From Intestinimonas massiliensis (ex Afouda et al. 2020) (GTDB lineage: Bacteria > Bacillota > Clostridia > Oscillospirales > Oscillospiraceae), in the NCBI RefSeq assembly GCF_001244995.1, contig NZ_LN869529.1:1382957-1446956 (forward strand): a stretch of 64,000 bases of DNA, written 5' to 3'. Shown here one piece after another: positions 7,274 through 15,150 of this stretch. Every line of letters starts with the position of its first letter. Within the stretch, counting starts at the first letter, position 1. Position numbers and translations under genes: made by a program. Under the pieces are notes generated by a model. It was not told the DNA's origin, did not search any database, and saw only the letters and a program-made list of their open reading frames with translations.

Positions 7274-7896
7274 TGCTCCCTGGTTTTTCGGCGCACTCGT
7301 TCGTCAGACCGCTTGCCGCCCTCTGGAAAGATGTGCGGTTCCATCGGGATTACGCCTTTTTCGCTATGATCCAAAGCCCTGCGGAATATGTGGATCAGCT
7401 CCAGGGCGCTGCGGAAGGCCGTGGCGCTATCCCTGTCTCCCGCTCGGATTAGTATGCCTTGCATGGAAGCATTCTGTCTGGAATACACCCGCAGATAAAA
7501 ACTCGCCAGTTTTCCTCGCCTTGGCCGCAGAGCATGGAAATCCCAGGCAGCGACTGGAGCAGAGCCGCGGGACACCTCCGGAAGGGGCCCCTTTTTGCGC
7601 TTTCGGGCCCTCCGGCCGCTCAAGGTACGTGTGATATTCCACGGCTCGGCCAGTCTGCTCTCATTCAGCACTTCCTCCATCGAGAACAATAATTGATCCA
7701 GGCTGTGGAAGGGACGTGGCGCAGGCAGGCAGAAACTGTGCAGCCACCCTTCCGCCAAGCCGTTTTCAAAGCTGTCCACACAGACGACCAGTGTGCGGCA
7801 ATACTCGGGCCATTGGCCACCGTCACGGGATATTTCGTCCTCTGCAATATAGCGGGGTTCCAAACGATCGGCCACCAAAATACACTCTTCTTTCAT
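7270..7896 (-). CDS. Uncharacterised Oscillospiraceae-type protein
   Basis: I do not recognise a characterised family. The 208-residue protein starts MKEECILVADRLEPRY; the start was chosen because AAGGTGG precedes it. It has a basic, Arg/Lys-rich middle (SGRRARKRKKGPLPE), several aromatic residues near LHSFCLPAPRPF, and a very basic C-terminus. No signal peptide or membrane segment is visible. Its stop overlaps the start of a small DUF6061-like gene, which lies ahead of guaA. Whether guaA shares this transcript is not clear from the sequence. Confidence 0.55.
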   Translation of the reverse strand: MKEECILVADRLEPRYIAEDEISRDGGQWPEYCRTLVVCVDSFENGLAEGWLHSFCLPAPRPFHSLDQLLFSMEEVLNESRLAEPWNITRTLSGRRARKRKKGPLPEVSRGSAPVAAWDFHALRPRRGKLASFYLRVYSRQNASMQGILIRAGDRDSATAFRSALELIHIFRRALDHSEKGVIPMEPHIFPEGGKRSDERVRRKTREQ

Positions 7897-7980
7897 CTGC
7901 AACCCACCTTTTTCAGGGCCGGCTGTTTTACAGGGCCCACTGACAAACATCCCATGTTCAAATGAGTCCCTTGCCATTCT

Positions 7981-8018
7981 TTCTCCAAGCCCTCCAAAGG
8001 ATTGGAGGGCTTGGAGAA
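7981..8018. repeat. Perfect 17-bp inverted repeat (hairpin)
   Basis: Arms at 7981-7997 and 8002-8018 match over all 17 bases around an AGGA loop. A second GC-rich hairpin (GGGGGGCC/GGCCCCCC) lies at about 8021-8040. They are placed just beyond the stop of the SLH protein gene and upstream of the next - strand gene. They lack a T tract on that strand, so they look like an RNA-stabilising or weak terminating structure. Confidence 0.6.
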
Positions 8019-8071
8019 AGGGGGGCCGGGAGGCCCCCCTCCCGCGATAGGCGGGAAACGGGATCGGGGGA

Positions 8072-11000
8072 TTATTTCACGACGTTTTCACAAAAGCGCA
8101 TGAGGATGGCCGCAACTTGGGCCCGTGTTGCCCCAGCCTTGGGAGAAATCGTGGTAGTGCTGGTGCCTCTGACAAGGCCCGCGGCGTTGGCCCACCGGAT
8201 GGCCTCCTGTGCATAGCCGCTGACCGTCCCAGCGTCGGAGAAACCAGACAGGTCAGCCTTTGCGCTCATGTCATAGCCCTGGAATCCGGCATAGCGATAC
8301 AGAATGGCCGCCATCTGCTCTCGGGTAATGGTGTCGTCCGGGCCGAAGTTCCCGTCGTCATAACCATTCACAATCCCGTTTTCAGACGCCCAGGCAACAG
8401 CCTCGGAATAATACTGACCGGCAGGCACATCCAGGAAATCTGCGCTCTCCCGGCTCGCAGGCGACCCCGCGAGCCGATGGAGAATGGTCACGATCATACC
8501 CCGGGTCGTGGTCGCATCGGGACTGAACGTGGTGCTGCTGGTACCGTTCATCATGCCCTCGCCATATACGAACATCACGGCGTCATAGAACCAGTCGCCC
8601 GTCTGCACGTCCAGGAAGGGCAGCGTGGTCAAGGCGGGCTCTTCCACAAAGCTCACTGTGATCTCCACTTTGGAGGCGGGCATGGTAAAGGTGTACTGGG
8701 TATCGCTTTTCTTGGTCAGCTTCACGGCGTCGCCGCTTTGGTCGGTGACGGTAAGGTCATCCAACTCATAGCCGGAATCCGGCTTGACAGTAATCGTTAC
8801 CGCGGTGCCCTTGGATGCATTTTTGTGGCTGACGGAAACGGAGCCATGCTTCACACCGGAAGGCGTGGAGACGGCATAAGTAGTAGTGGAAGAACCACCA
8901 CCGCCGGAGGGAGCGCTGTAAACGCAGGTGTAGATGCCGTTCTCCTCCTGGACCGTCGTGCGGGCGCTGGCGCCCTTCACAGTGCCGCTAAAGATTTTCC
9001 CAGCCTTGTCAAGGGTAAAGGTCACCGTGCGGCCGACCGTCACGGCCTCGCTGTTGTCCTTCACCAGGGTAATCGTCTCGCCGTTCTGCACGGCGTCCAC
9101 AGCGGCCTGGAGCGTGGTATAGCCAATCTCGCCGATCTTGGCGGCGGGGGCCTGTGTGGTCACCACAAAGGTGCTGAAACCGTTGGGATTGGTGAAGGTA
9201 ATTGTGCTGTCATTGTTCCTCGTGGCGCTGTACACATAGGTCCTCGTGCTGCTCTTGATGTGCCGGACATAGAACTGCGCATCGCCATCAGCAAAGCTGG
9301 ATGCAAGGGGGACCGTGATCTGGATCGGGGTCGTGACATTCAGGGTCTGCGCTTCCTTGAGGACCACGGCGTTTTGGCCCTCACCGCTCTCCGTTTTGAT
9401 ATGGTCGGGATCGGTGGTGGCGACAACATGGTACTTCGCCGCGATCTCCAACGTCATAGTCTTGGAGCCGTCCTCAGCCGTCTCAATTTTCTCAACGGCA
9501 ACGTCCAGATAGGGCTGGACCACAACCGTAATGGTGGCACTGTCATCTGCAAGGTCGCCAAGTGCGGTCTTTGCCGCGTCCTCAGTGCCGACAATCGAGG
9601 AATCGTTGGCGAGGGCACTTGCGGCTGCGGCCAGAGTATTTGTGGTCGCTTCACTCTTCGCGGCAGTCGCCACCTGATCGGTAGTGATGCCTGTGCCATC
9701 GGGGACACTCACATTTGGTTCGCCGGCGGAGACAGCGGTTTCCACATCGACCTCGGATACGCCAATCGTGTAATAGCCGGCCTTATCACTGACGACGGCG
9801 TCCTTGCCCTCTGCGATATAGCTCTTGTCGGGCTTGTGGGAGAAGTAACCGTCGGTGATGAGAATGGTACCGCCCGGATATTTCTCGCTGTTCACAACCG
9901 CACCATAGGGCTCAACGCCTGTAAAGGTACCGCCTTTGATGGTCAGTTGACCCTTGCCGGCGGATTCCAACACGCCGTTCCATACAGCCTCCTCGGCTGT
10001 GCTGGTAAACGTACCGTCATTGATCTCGGCCACATTCCAGTTCATAATATTGGCCTGGGCGCCGGTTTGAAAGGTGCCGCCGGTGACCGTCAGCGTGCTG
10101 TAGTCGTCGTTCTTGACATTGTTCAGGCCGCCGGTGAAGGAACCGCCCTCAATGGTCAACACGCCGGCAGTCACGCCCTCTCCAGCCTGCGTGCCGAGAT
10201 TGCGGATCATGCTGGAGAATTTGCCGCTGTTCTCTACGGTGACCCCTTTGTTGATGGTCATGACGCCCTGGTTATCAATGGTGTACCAGGAGTTCCCGCC
10301 GCTGGTCGCAGCATCCACGCCCGTCTCAGCGCTTCTTTTGAAAATGCCGCCGTTAAGTACCGCAGTGCCGTAGTTCACCAGAGCGCCCTTGCCGTGGCTC
10401 ACATTGTCCACGGTGCCCTCGCCGGTAATGGTCAGGGTGCCATTGTTGATAATGGTATGTTTGCCGTCTTCATTGGTGAGAGTCTTGCCGTTCAGGTCCA
10501 GCGCCACAGTGGCGTCGGCAGGAATGGTCGTAGATTGTGTTGCGCTCTCTCCCAGCTCCACCGCTACATCAGCGCCAGCAGCCAGATAATTCAGTGCGCT
10601 TACATCGGAGAAGGTACCACTCTGGACGGAAATACGTGCATTGTTTTCCCCACCATTGGGGTTGGTCCGTTCAATCTTACCGAGAATCTCACTTTCCCCT
10701 TTGACTGTGACCGACACGCCGGTATAGTTGGCATAGTCGCAGGAATCAAAAGCAAAACCATTCTCAGGAGCAATGATTTCACAGTTCTGAATCGTCACAT
10801 TGCCGCAGTTATTGGAAAGGGTATATTGTCCGCGTCCGATATTGGTACCGTCCAACGTCATATTGTCCAGTGTCAAATCGCAGTAATTTTGGACGAGCAT
10901 CCGCACACCGGAATCGGCTGTCGAAGAAATCGTGCCGTTTTTCAAGGTTACCTTCGCATTTTCATTTCCAGTCCCTTTCCACTCCAGGTGGAAGGCTTGG

Positions 11001-12166
11001 CTCTGGGTGCCCATGGAACCTACCGCCGGGCCGGTGCAGGTGTATGTATGGTTGTCAAAATTGATGGTAAAGTCCTTCACCGCAGTTTTGGCGCCGTTCG
11101 CTGTATTTAGAAAAGTGCCAATACCACTGCCGCTGGCATTCGTCAGCAAAATAATCGTTCCGCCGTCTTCAACCGCTGCCACAGCGGCGGCCAGGGTGGC
11201 GTAACCGCGCTCAACACCATCGGTGGTGATGGAGGCTGTTGCAAACCGCTCGCCAACGCCTTCGGTGCCGGTCGTCGTTGCAGGGGTAATGTTGTAGGTG
11301 ATCTTGTTTCGGATCGCTGCCGGATCGTATGCGGCATTGCAGCCGTCATCAAGGCCGTAGACCCATGCAGTGTTGGAGAAGGTGCAATCCGTGATGTTCA
11401 CAACATTCTGCCTTACATTCGTGTCGGAGATAACATTGCTGTAAACAGCGTCCCACATGTTTGTGAAGGTACAGCCGGTAAAGTTAAGGATCACGCCGCT
11501 GGCGTCAAAGCCTGTGATCACGGCGTAGCCGTTCTTTTCGCCTGCGGTGTTCTCAAAGTTGACATTCTCAAAGGTCAGATTAACATCGGTCACGCCCTCC
11601 AGGTTGTTCTTGTCAATCTGCTTGAACACGCCGCCGGCGGGGAACTGAATCGTGTGGCCTTCGCCTTTGATAGTGAACGTTGCCTTCTCGGGTACGATAA
11701 TGGAGCCGGTCAGGGTGATGTCGGCAGTCAGGGTGATGATGTCAGTGCCAACTCCATTAGTTCCGGCAGCATTGACGGCATCCGCGAGGGTCGAATAGCC
11801 GGTCTCACCGATCTTAACGGGCTGTTCCCCCACACTCTCCACCGCCGTGATATCAACCGGGTCAATCACATCAATTGTTTCATAATAGGCGTTGCTATCC
11901 GCATCGTCCATCGGGGCAGGCACATTATTTGTGTCTGTGTTAATGCCGCTGGTCTCATCATTAGCCGAGGCGGGTTCCCCGTCCACTTCATCACCTGCTT
12001 CGCCAGCATCATTGTTCGCAAAGGGAAGAACGCAATCGCCCTCATGACCGGCCTCCCGCGTACATCCCACCGTGGCCGTGCAGGGCTCCGCGGCCAGCGC
12101 CACGGTGGGCAGCAGGCCCGCCACCAGGCACACGGCCAACAAACTTGCTATTAGTCGCCGTTTCAT
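8072..12166 (-). CDS. Large SLH-domain surface protein with beta-helix-like repeats
   Basis: A 1,364-residue secreted protein. A signal peptide (about 1-26, ending TVALAAEP) is followed by a Cys-containing segment. Long Gly/Asn/Thr-rich repeats follow (for example 'LTIKGGTFTG', 'TLTVTGGTF'), typical of right-handed parallel beta-helix or adhesin-like folds. Near residue 1100 is a GGGG linker and an InlB-B-type repeat (HGSVSVSHKNASKG). Three SLH domains fill about 1180-1360 and anchor the protein to secondary cell-wall polymer. The start follows GGAGGAATTTGTAC and overlaps the stop of the small upstream gene. It is the main cargo of the probable invertible promoter at 12471-12741. Ligand or substrate is unknown. 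Confidence 0.88.
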   Translation of the reverse strand: MKRRLIASLLAVCLVAGLLPTVALAAEPCTATVGCTREAGHEGDCVLPFANNDAGEAGDEVDGEPASANDETSGINTDTNNVPAPMDDADSNAYYETIDVIDPVDITAVESVGEQPVKIGETGYSTLADAVNAAGTNGVGTDIITLTADITLTGSIIVPEKATFTIKGEGHTIQFPAGGVFKQIDKNNLEGVTDVNLTFENVNFENTAGEKNGYAVITGFDASGVILNFTGCTFTNMWDAVYSNVISDTNVRQNVVNITDCTFSNTAWVYGLDDGCNAAYDPAAIRNKITYNITPATTTGTEGVGERFATASITTDGVERGYATLAAAVAAVEDGGTIILLTNASGSGIGTFLNTANGAKTAVKDFTINFDNHTYTCTGPAVGSMGTQSQAFHLEWKGTGNENAKVTLKNGTISSTADSGVRMLVQNYCDLTLDNMTLDGTNIGRGQYTLSNNCGNVTIQNCEIIAPENGFAFDSCDYANYTGVSVTVKGESEILGKIERTNPNGGENNARISVQSGTFSDVSALNYLAAGADVAVELGESATQSTTIPADATVALDLNGKTLTNEDGKHTIINNGTLTITGEGTVDNVSHGKGALVNYGTAVLNGGIFKRSAETGVDAATSGGNSWYTIDNQGVMTINKGVTVENSGKFSSMIRNLGTQAGEGVTAGVLTIEGGSFTGGLNNVKNDDYSTLTVTGGTFQTGAQANIMNWNVAEINDGTFTSTAEEAVWNGVLESAGKGQLTIKGGTFTGVEPYGAVVNSEKYPGGTILITDGYFSHKPDKSYIAEGKDAVVSDKAGYYTIGVSEVDVETAVSAGEPNVSVPDGTGITTDQVATAAKSEATTNTLAAAASALANDSSIVGTEDAAKTALGDLADDSATITVVVQPYLDVAVEKIETAEDGSKTMTLEIAAKYHVVATTDPDHIKTESGEGQNAVVLKEAQTLNVTTPIQITVPLASSFADGDAQFYVRHIKSSTRTYVYSATRNNDSTITFTNPNGFSTFVVTTQAPAAKIGEIGYTTLQAAVDAVQNGETITLVKDNSEAVTVGRTVTFTLDKAGKIFSGTVKGASARTTVQEENGIYTCVYSAPSGGGGSSTTTYAVSTPSGVKHGSVSVSHKNASKGTAVTITVKPDSGYELDDLTVTDQSGDAVKLTKKSDTQYTFTMPASKVEITVSFVEEPALTTLPFLDVQTGDWFYDAVMFVYGEGMMNGTSSTTFSPDATTTRGMIVTILHRLAGSPASRESADFLDVPAGQYYSEAVAWASENGIVNGYDDGNFGPDDTITREQMAAILYRYAGFQGYDMSAKADLSGFSDAGTVSGYAQEAIRWANAAGLVRGTSTTTISPKAGATRAQVAAILMRFCENVVK

Positions 12167-12450
12167 GTACAAATTCCTCCTTTTTCTTCTTGCCACCCCT
12201 TGGTCCGGGGCGCGGCCAGTGAGCACATCAGCCGTTCTTTTGCAGCCTCCGGGGTCGGTTGGTGCGGTTCACCTGTCAGATATTCCAGGGCGTCGTTCCA
12301 CTCGAACAGCGTCCCGGACTGCGGACTGACCTTCTCCAGTGCCCGGGCCAGCCGGAGCCGCTGAAGGTCATCGATGTACCGCAGATCAGACAGAAACTCA
12401 CACCCGGCCTGGACCGCCATTGCATCCAACAGGGACATGTTTGCATCCAT
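12163..12450 (-). CDS. Small cytoplasmic protein ahead of the SLH gene
   Basis: The 95-residue acidic, helical protein starts MDANMSLLDAMAVQAGCEFLS and has no signal peptide or membrane segment. Its ribosome binding site is GGAGGTGATG. Its stop codon overlaps the SLH protein's start (ATGA), so expression of the two is coupled. It is the first gene behind the probable invertible promoter, only 20 bases from the left inverted repeat. No family was recognised; a regulatory or secretion-related partner of the surface protein is possible. Confidence 0.65.
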   Translation of the reverse strand: MDANMSLLDAMAVQAGCEFLSDLRYIDDLQRLRLARALEKVSPQSGTLFEWNDALEYLTGEPHQPTPEAAKERLMCSLAAPRTKGWQEEKGGICT

Positions 12451-12585
12451 ACCAACATCACCTCCACATCACAAAATCAACATTTCGCATACAGGTATAC
12501 ACTGCTTTTTTACTTCGGCAAGCCCAAAAACGGAAAAATAAGGAATTCAAGGGTTCATTGCAGCAGCAAAAGGGCGCAAAAAGAC

Positions 12586-12625
12586 CAAGCCGCAAAATCG
12601 AGGTTTCAGCGGCTTGAGTTTTTGT
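12586..12625. terminator. Bidirectional intrinsic terminator inside the invertible segment
   Basis: Arms CAAGCCGC (12586-12593) and GCGGCTTG (12609-12616) form a hairpin with T-rich tracts on both sides (AGTTTTTG on +, GGTCTTTTTG on -). In either orientation of the segment it would stop transcripts leaving the recombinase gene from reaching the SLH operon. Confidence 0.75.
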
Positions 12626-12646
12626 GCCCAAAAGTGTCAATCCCCC

Positions 12647-12675
12647 TTGATAATCATAGGATTGCGTAGTACAAT
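12647..12675 (+). promoter_or_regulatory. Promoter inside the invertible segment, facing away from the SLH operon
   Basis: TTGATA (12647-12652), 17 bases, TACAAT (12670-12675) on the + strand. As written it fires across the right repeat into the 3' end of the recombinase gene, antisense. If the segment flips, it would fire leftwards across the left repeat into the SLH operon, giving a leader of roughly 65-80 nt. Confidence 0.75.
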
Positions 12676-12741
12676 AACCATGCTATATGTAGCTGAAGGG
12701 GCCGGAGTGCCGATAGCTTCAAGGCAAAATGTTGATTTTGT

Positions 12742-13584
12742 CTATGAGACAAGTCCCAGGCGGTCCAGTTGTCTGACCTGCTCGGCTCCAGTGGTCACAA
12801 GATAGATGCGGGTAGTCTCGATGCTGGAATGGCCCAGCACGTCGGCTAGACGCGCGATGTCCTTGCAGGCCTGGTAAAATGTCCGGGCAAACAGATGCCT
12901 CAAATTGTGGGGATAGACTTTCTCCGAAGCTACACCCGTCGCCTTACAAAGCTGCTTCATCTCCGCCCATATCTGCCGCCGTGAAAGGCTCCTCCCGCTT
13001 CTGGTGAGAAAAATCTCGCCGGAGGCGATTTTCTGTTTCCTGGCGTATTTCAAGAGTTTGCGGCACAGCTTATTGGGCAACAGAATCATCCGTATCTTGC
13101 CCTTTAAGGCAATCTCCGCCCGGCCACACTGGGCAGCTTCCACCGTGAGATACTTCACCTCGCTCACCCGCACGCCGGTGGCGCAGACGGCCTCCATCAG
13201 CAGGGCAAGGCGCTCCTTTCCAGCGGCCCGGGCCGTGTTCACCAGCAGGTCGTATTCACCCCGGGTCAGCTCCCGGGACTGGTCCCGGAACAGCCGGCGC
13301 TGAACCTTCAGAAATTTTACCCGGATGCCCCAGCCCAAAAAGCGGAACAGGCCGTTGACGGCGGCCAGCATGGAGTTAACGGTACTGGGCTTGTGGCCGC
13401 TGGATAGCAAACGGTCTCTCCACTCCGCCGCTAATTCCCTTGTCACCGGGCGGCCCTCCAGCCACACGGCAAAAGCCCGCGTGTCCCGCAAATATTTCTC
13501 GATGGTGCTGGGGGCGTGCTCTTCCGTACGCAGACACACTCCGTAGGCCGTAATCTGGTCTTGCGTCAGTTGGTAGTTGTCCAT
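12742..13584 (-). CDS. Tyrosine recombinase, probable DNA invertase of the SLH switch
   Basis: The 280-residue protein has an N-terminal SAM-like core-binding domain (about 5-85) and a catalytic domain with the full active-site set: R139 (TGVRVSE), a Lys in the KGKIR turn, H226 and R229 (PHNLRH), H252 (LGH) and nucleophile Y261 (TRIYLV). It lacks an arm-binding domain, as do XerC/D proteins and stand-alone invertases. The start at 13584 follows GGAGGATTTTCC. The stop abuts the right inverted repeat, which strongly suggests that it acts on these repeats in cis. A housekeeping Xer role is less likely given this placement. Confidence 0.88.
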   Translation of the reverse strand: MDNYQLTQDQITAYGVCLRTEEHAPSTIEKYLRDTRAFAVWLEGRPVTRELAAEWRDRLLSSGHKPSTVNSMLAAVNGLFRFLGWGIRVKFLKVQRRLFRDQSRELTRGEYDLLVNTARAAGKERLALLMEAVCATGVRVSEVKYLTVEAAQCGRAEIALKGKIRMILLPNKLCRKLLKYARKQKIASGEIFLTRSGRSLSRRQIWAEMKQLCKATGVASEKVYPHNLRHLFARTFYQACKDIARLADVLGHSSIETTRIYLVTTGAEQVRQLDRLGLVS

Positions 13585-13797
13585 GGAAAATCCTCCAGTC
13601 GCAGTAATGACAGTATTTTACCCGATTGCGGGCTTCATATGGGATGGGTACTCGCACGGACACAAGCCAGAAAATAAATCGCTCCGGCTCACCCGGGAAG
13701 CGCATCGACATTGGTGTGCGCATGATGTAATTGCCTTTGGGTAAAGTTGGCGGATCATGTCGGCCTGTGTTAAAATAACACCCAAGCGATGAAGAAA

Positions 13798-13840
13798 GCG
13801 CACGTCTCCATAAAAGGCAGAGATGTGCGCTTCTTTTCCT
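13798..13840. terminator. Bidirectional terminator upstream of the AraC gene
   Basis: Arms GCGCACGTCTC (13798-13808) and GAGATGTGCGC (13820-13830) are flanked by AAGAAA and TTCTTTT. It lies in a gene-free stretch (13585-14020) between the divergent recombinase and AraC genes. The rest of that stretch is AT-richer and shows only a small hairpin at about 13938-13968 just before the AraC gene. Confidence 0.7.
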
Positions 13841-14020
13841 ACAATTGCTTTCCGCGCTTGATTTCCATAAATTATATAAATTATTTGTTTTTGCGGAGGG
13901 CCCTGGCAATAGAAACACATCAAATGGAGAGACGGCTATCCTGACAGCAGAACGCACAGGATGTCAGGCTTTCACGGCTCAGATGTGCGATAATCAGTTC
14001 AGACGGAAGGAAGGGGTCCT

Positions 14021-14890
14021 ATGGATTGGATCACAGGAATCCAGCGGGCGCTGGATTACACCGAAGCGCATTTGACGGAAGAGATCGACTACAAGGAAGT
14101 GGCGAAGCAGGCCTGCTCCTCCTCCTTTCACTTTCAGAGAATGTTCGGCATGCTTTTGGGCCTTACACTGGGCGATTACATCCGCATGCGGCGGCTGACG
14201 CTGGCGGCCTGCGACTTGCAGCAGACCGGCGGCAAGGTCATCGATATTGCTATGAAATACGGTTACGACACGCCTGAGAGCTTTTCCAGAGCCTTTGCCC
14301 GGTTCCACCACATCAGCCCCACCGAGGCAAGACAGGGCGGGAGCGTCAAATCCTTTTCCCGGCTGTCCGTCAAACTGATTTTAACAGGAGGCAACACCAT
14401 GGATTACAGGATTGAAAAGAGGGACGCATTCAAGGTCGTCTGCAAGAAAAAGCAGGTCACGCAGCCCCAAGGTGACACCGCCACCGCCGACATTTCGGCC
14501 TTTTGGGATGCGTGCAGCCGAGACGGCACACTGGAGGCGATCTGCAAATATGCCGATTTCCCGCAGATTGGCGGAATGCTGGGCATCTGCTTCTCCGGGG
14601 AGATGGACGACTCGGCGTTTCCCTATGGCATCGGCGCACCCTACAACGGAGCAGAGCTCAGGGACAAGGGGCTGGAAGTGATTGAAATCCCGGCTCACAC
14701 CTATGCGGTCTTTACTTGCAAGGGCAAGATGCCCGACGCGTTCCAAAAGACCTATCAGCAGATCTGCACCGAGTTCTTTCCCCAAAGCGGCTACGCGTAC
14801 GGCAACGGCGTGGAACTGGAGGTGTACCCTTCCGCCAATACCCAGGACCCGAACTACACCTGTGAGATTTGGATTGCGGTAAAGAAGTAA
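14021..14890 (+). CDS. AraC-family regulator with effector-binding domain
   Basis: Residues 1-110 contain two AraC helix-turn-helix motifs (HLTEEIDYKEVAKQACSSS and GKVIDIAMKYGYDTPESFSRAF). Residues ~125-289 form a GyrI-like/AraC effector-binding domain starting MDYRIEKRDAFKVV and ending in CEIWIAVKK. This two-part build is seen in Rob/BmrR-like regulators that respond to small hydrophobic or multidrug-like ligands. A ribosome binding site (GGAAGG) precedes the ATG. It stands alone between terminators, so its target is not evident. Confidence 0.88.
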   Translation: MDWITGIQRALDYTEAHLTEEIDYKEVAKQACSSSFHFQRMFGMLLGLTLGDYIRMRRLTLAACDLQQTGGKVIDIAMKYGYDTPESFSRAFARFHHISPTEARQGGSVKSFSRLSVKLILTGGNTMDYRIEKRDAFKVVCKKKQVTQPQGDTATADISAFWDACSRDGTLEAICKYADFPQIGGMLGICFSGEMDDSAFPYGIGAPYNGAELRDKGLEVIEIPAHTYAVFTCKGKMPDAFQKTYQQICTEFFPQSGYAYGNGVELEVYPSANTQDPNYTCEIWIAVKK

Positions 14891-14917
14891 CCCTTATCCC
14901 TTCATGGCGCCCGCACG

Positions 14918-14957
14918 ATTCCCGTGAGGCGCCTGCATCTCACGGGAGCCCTTTTGT
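14918..14957 (+). terminator. Intrinsic terminator after the AraC gene
   Basis: Arms TCCCGTGAG (14920-14928) and CTCACGGGA (14939-14947) are followed by GCCCTTTTG. Confidence 0.75.
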
Positions 14958-15062
14958 ATTTGATCTCCTTGGGCGAAGCAAATTTGCCCTGCGCGAACTC
15001 GGCTGCACCGAATTTCGCACCGCACTGGCGGCGTTCCGCTAGTGGCGCATCCAAAATGACCG

Positions 15063-15115
15063 GACAAGCCAGAGGGCCTCGGAAAGCAATGCTTTCCGAG
15101 GCCCTCTGGCTTGTC
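15063..15115. repeat. Perfect 26-bp inverted repeat between converging genes
   Basis: Arms 15063-15088 and 15090-15115 match perfectly around a single central A (GGAAAGCA-A-TGCTTTCC at the centre). It lies between the AraC gene and the converging radical-SAM gene. It probably acts as a bidirectional terminator or mRNA-end structure, but it is unusually long and symmetrical and is not a typical T-tailed terminator. Confidence 0.7.
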
Positions 15116-15150
15116 TGTTAACCTTTTTCAACCCCGCGGAGGGGTATGAG

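Larger units (their letters stand above)
12471..12741. repeat. Inverted repeats bounding a probable invertible promoter segment
   Basis: The left repeat ACAAAATCAACATTT (12471-12485) and the right repeat AAATGTTGATTTTGT (12727-12741) are perfect 15-bp inverted copies, 18 bp with one mismatch if extended inwards. They enclose about 240 bp that hold an intrinsic terminator and a strong promoter. The right repeat touches the stop codon of a tyrosine recombinase gene, and the left one lies 20 bp from the small gene that leads the SLH operon. This is the layout of a site-specific DNA inversion switch. Confidence 0.8.

Noticed and set aside
8117-11110. A 997-codon open frame on the + strand opposite the SLH protein gene
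   Set aside because: It is the antisense shadow of the repetitive SLH gene; it lacks a ribosome binding site and recognisable domains, and the - strand protein has a signal peptide and three SLH domains.
13618-13957. Open frames on the - strand between the recombinase and AraC genes
   Set aside because: They cross a bidirectional terminator and have no ribosome binding site or family resemblance.
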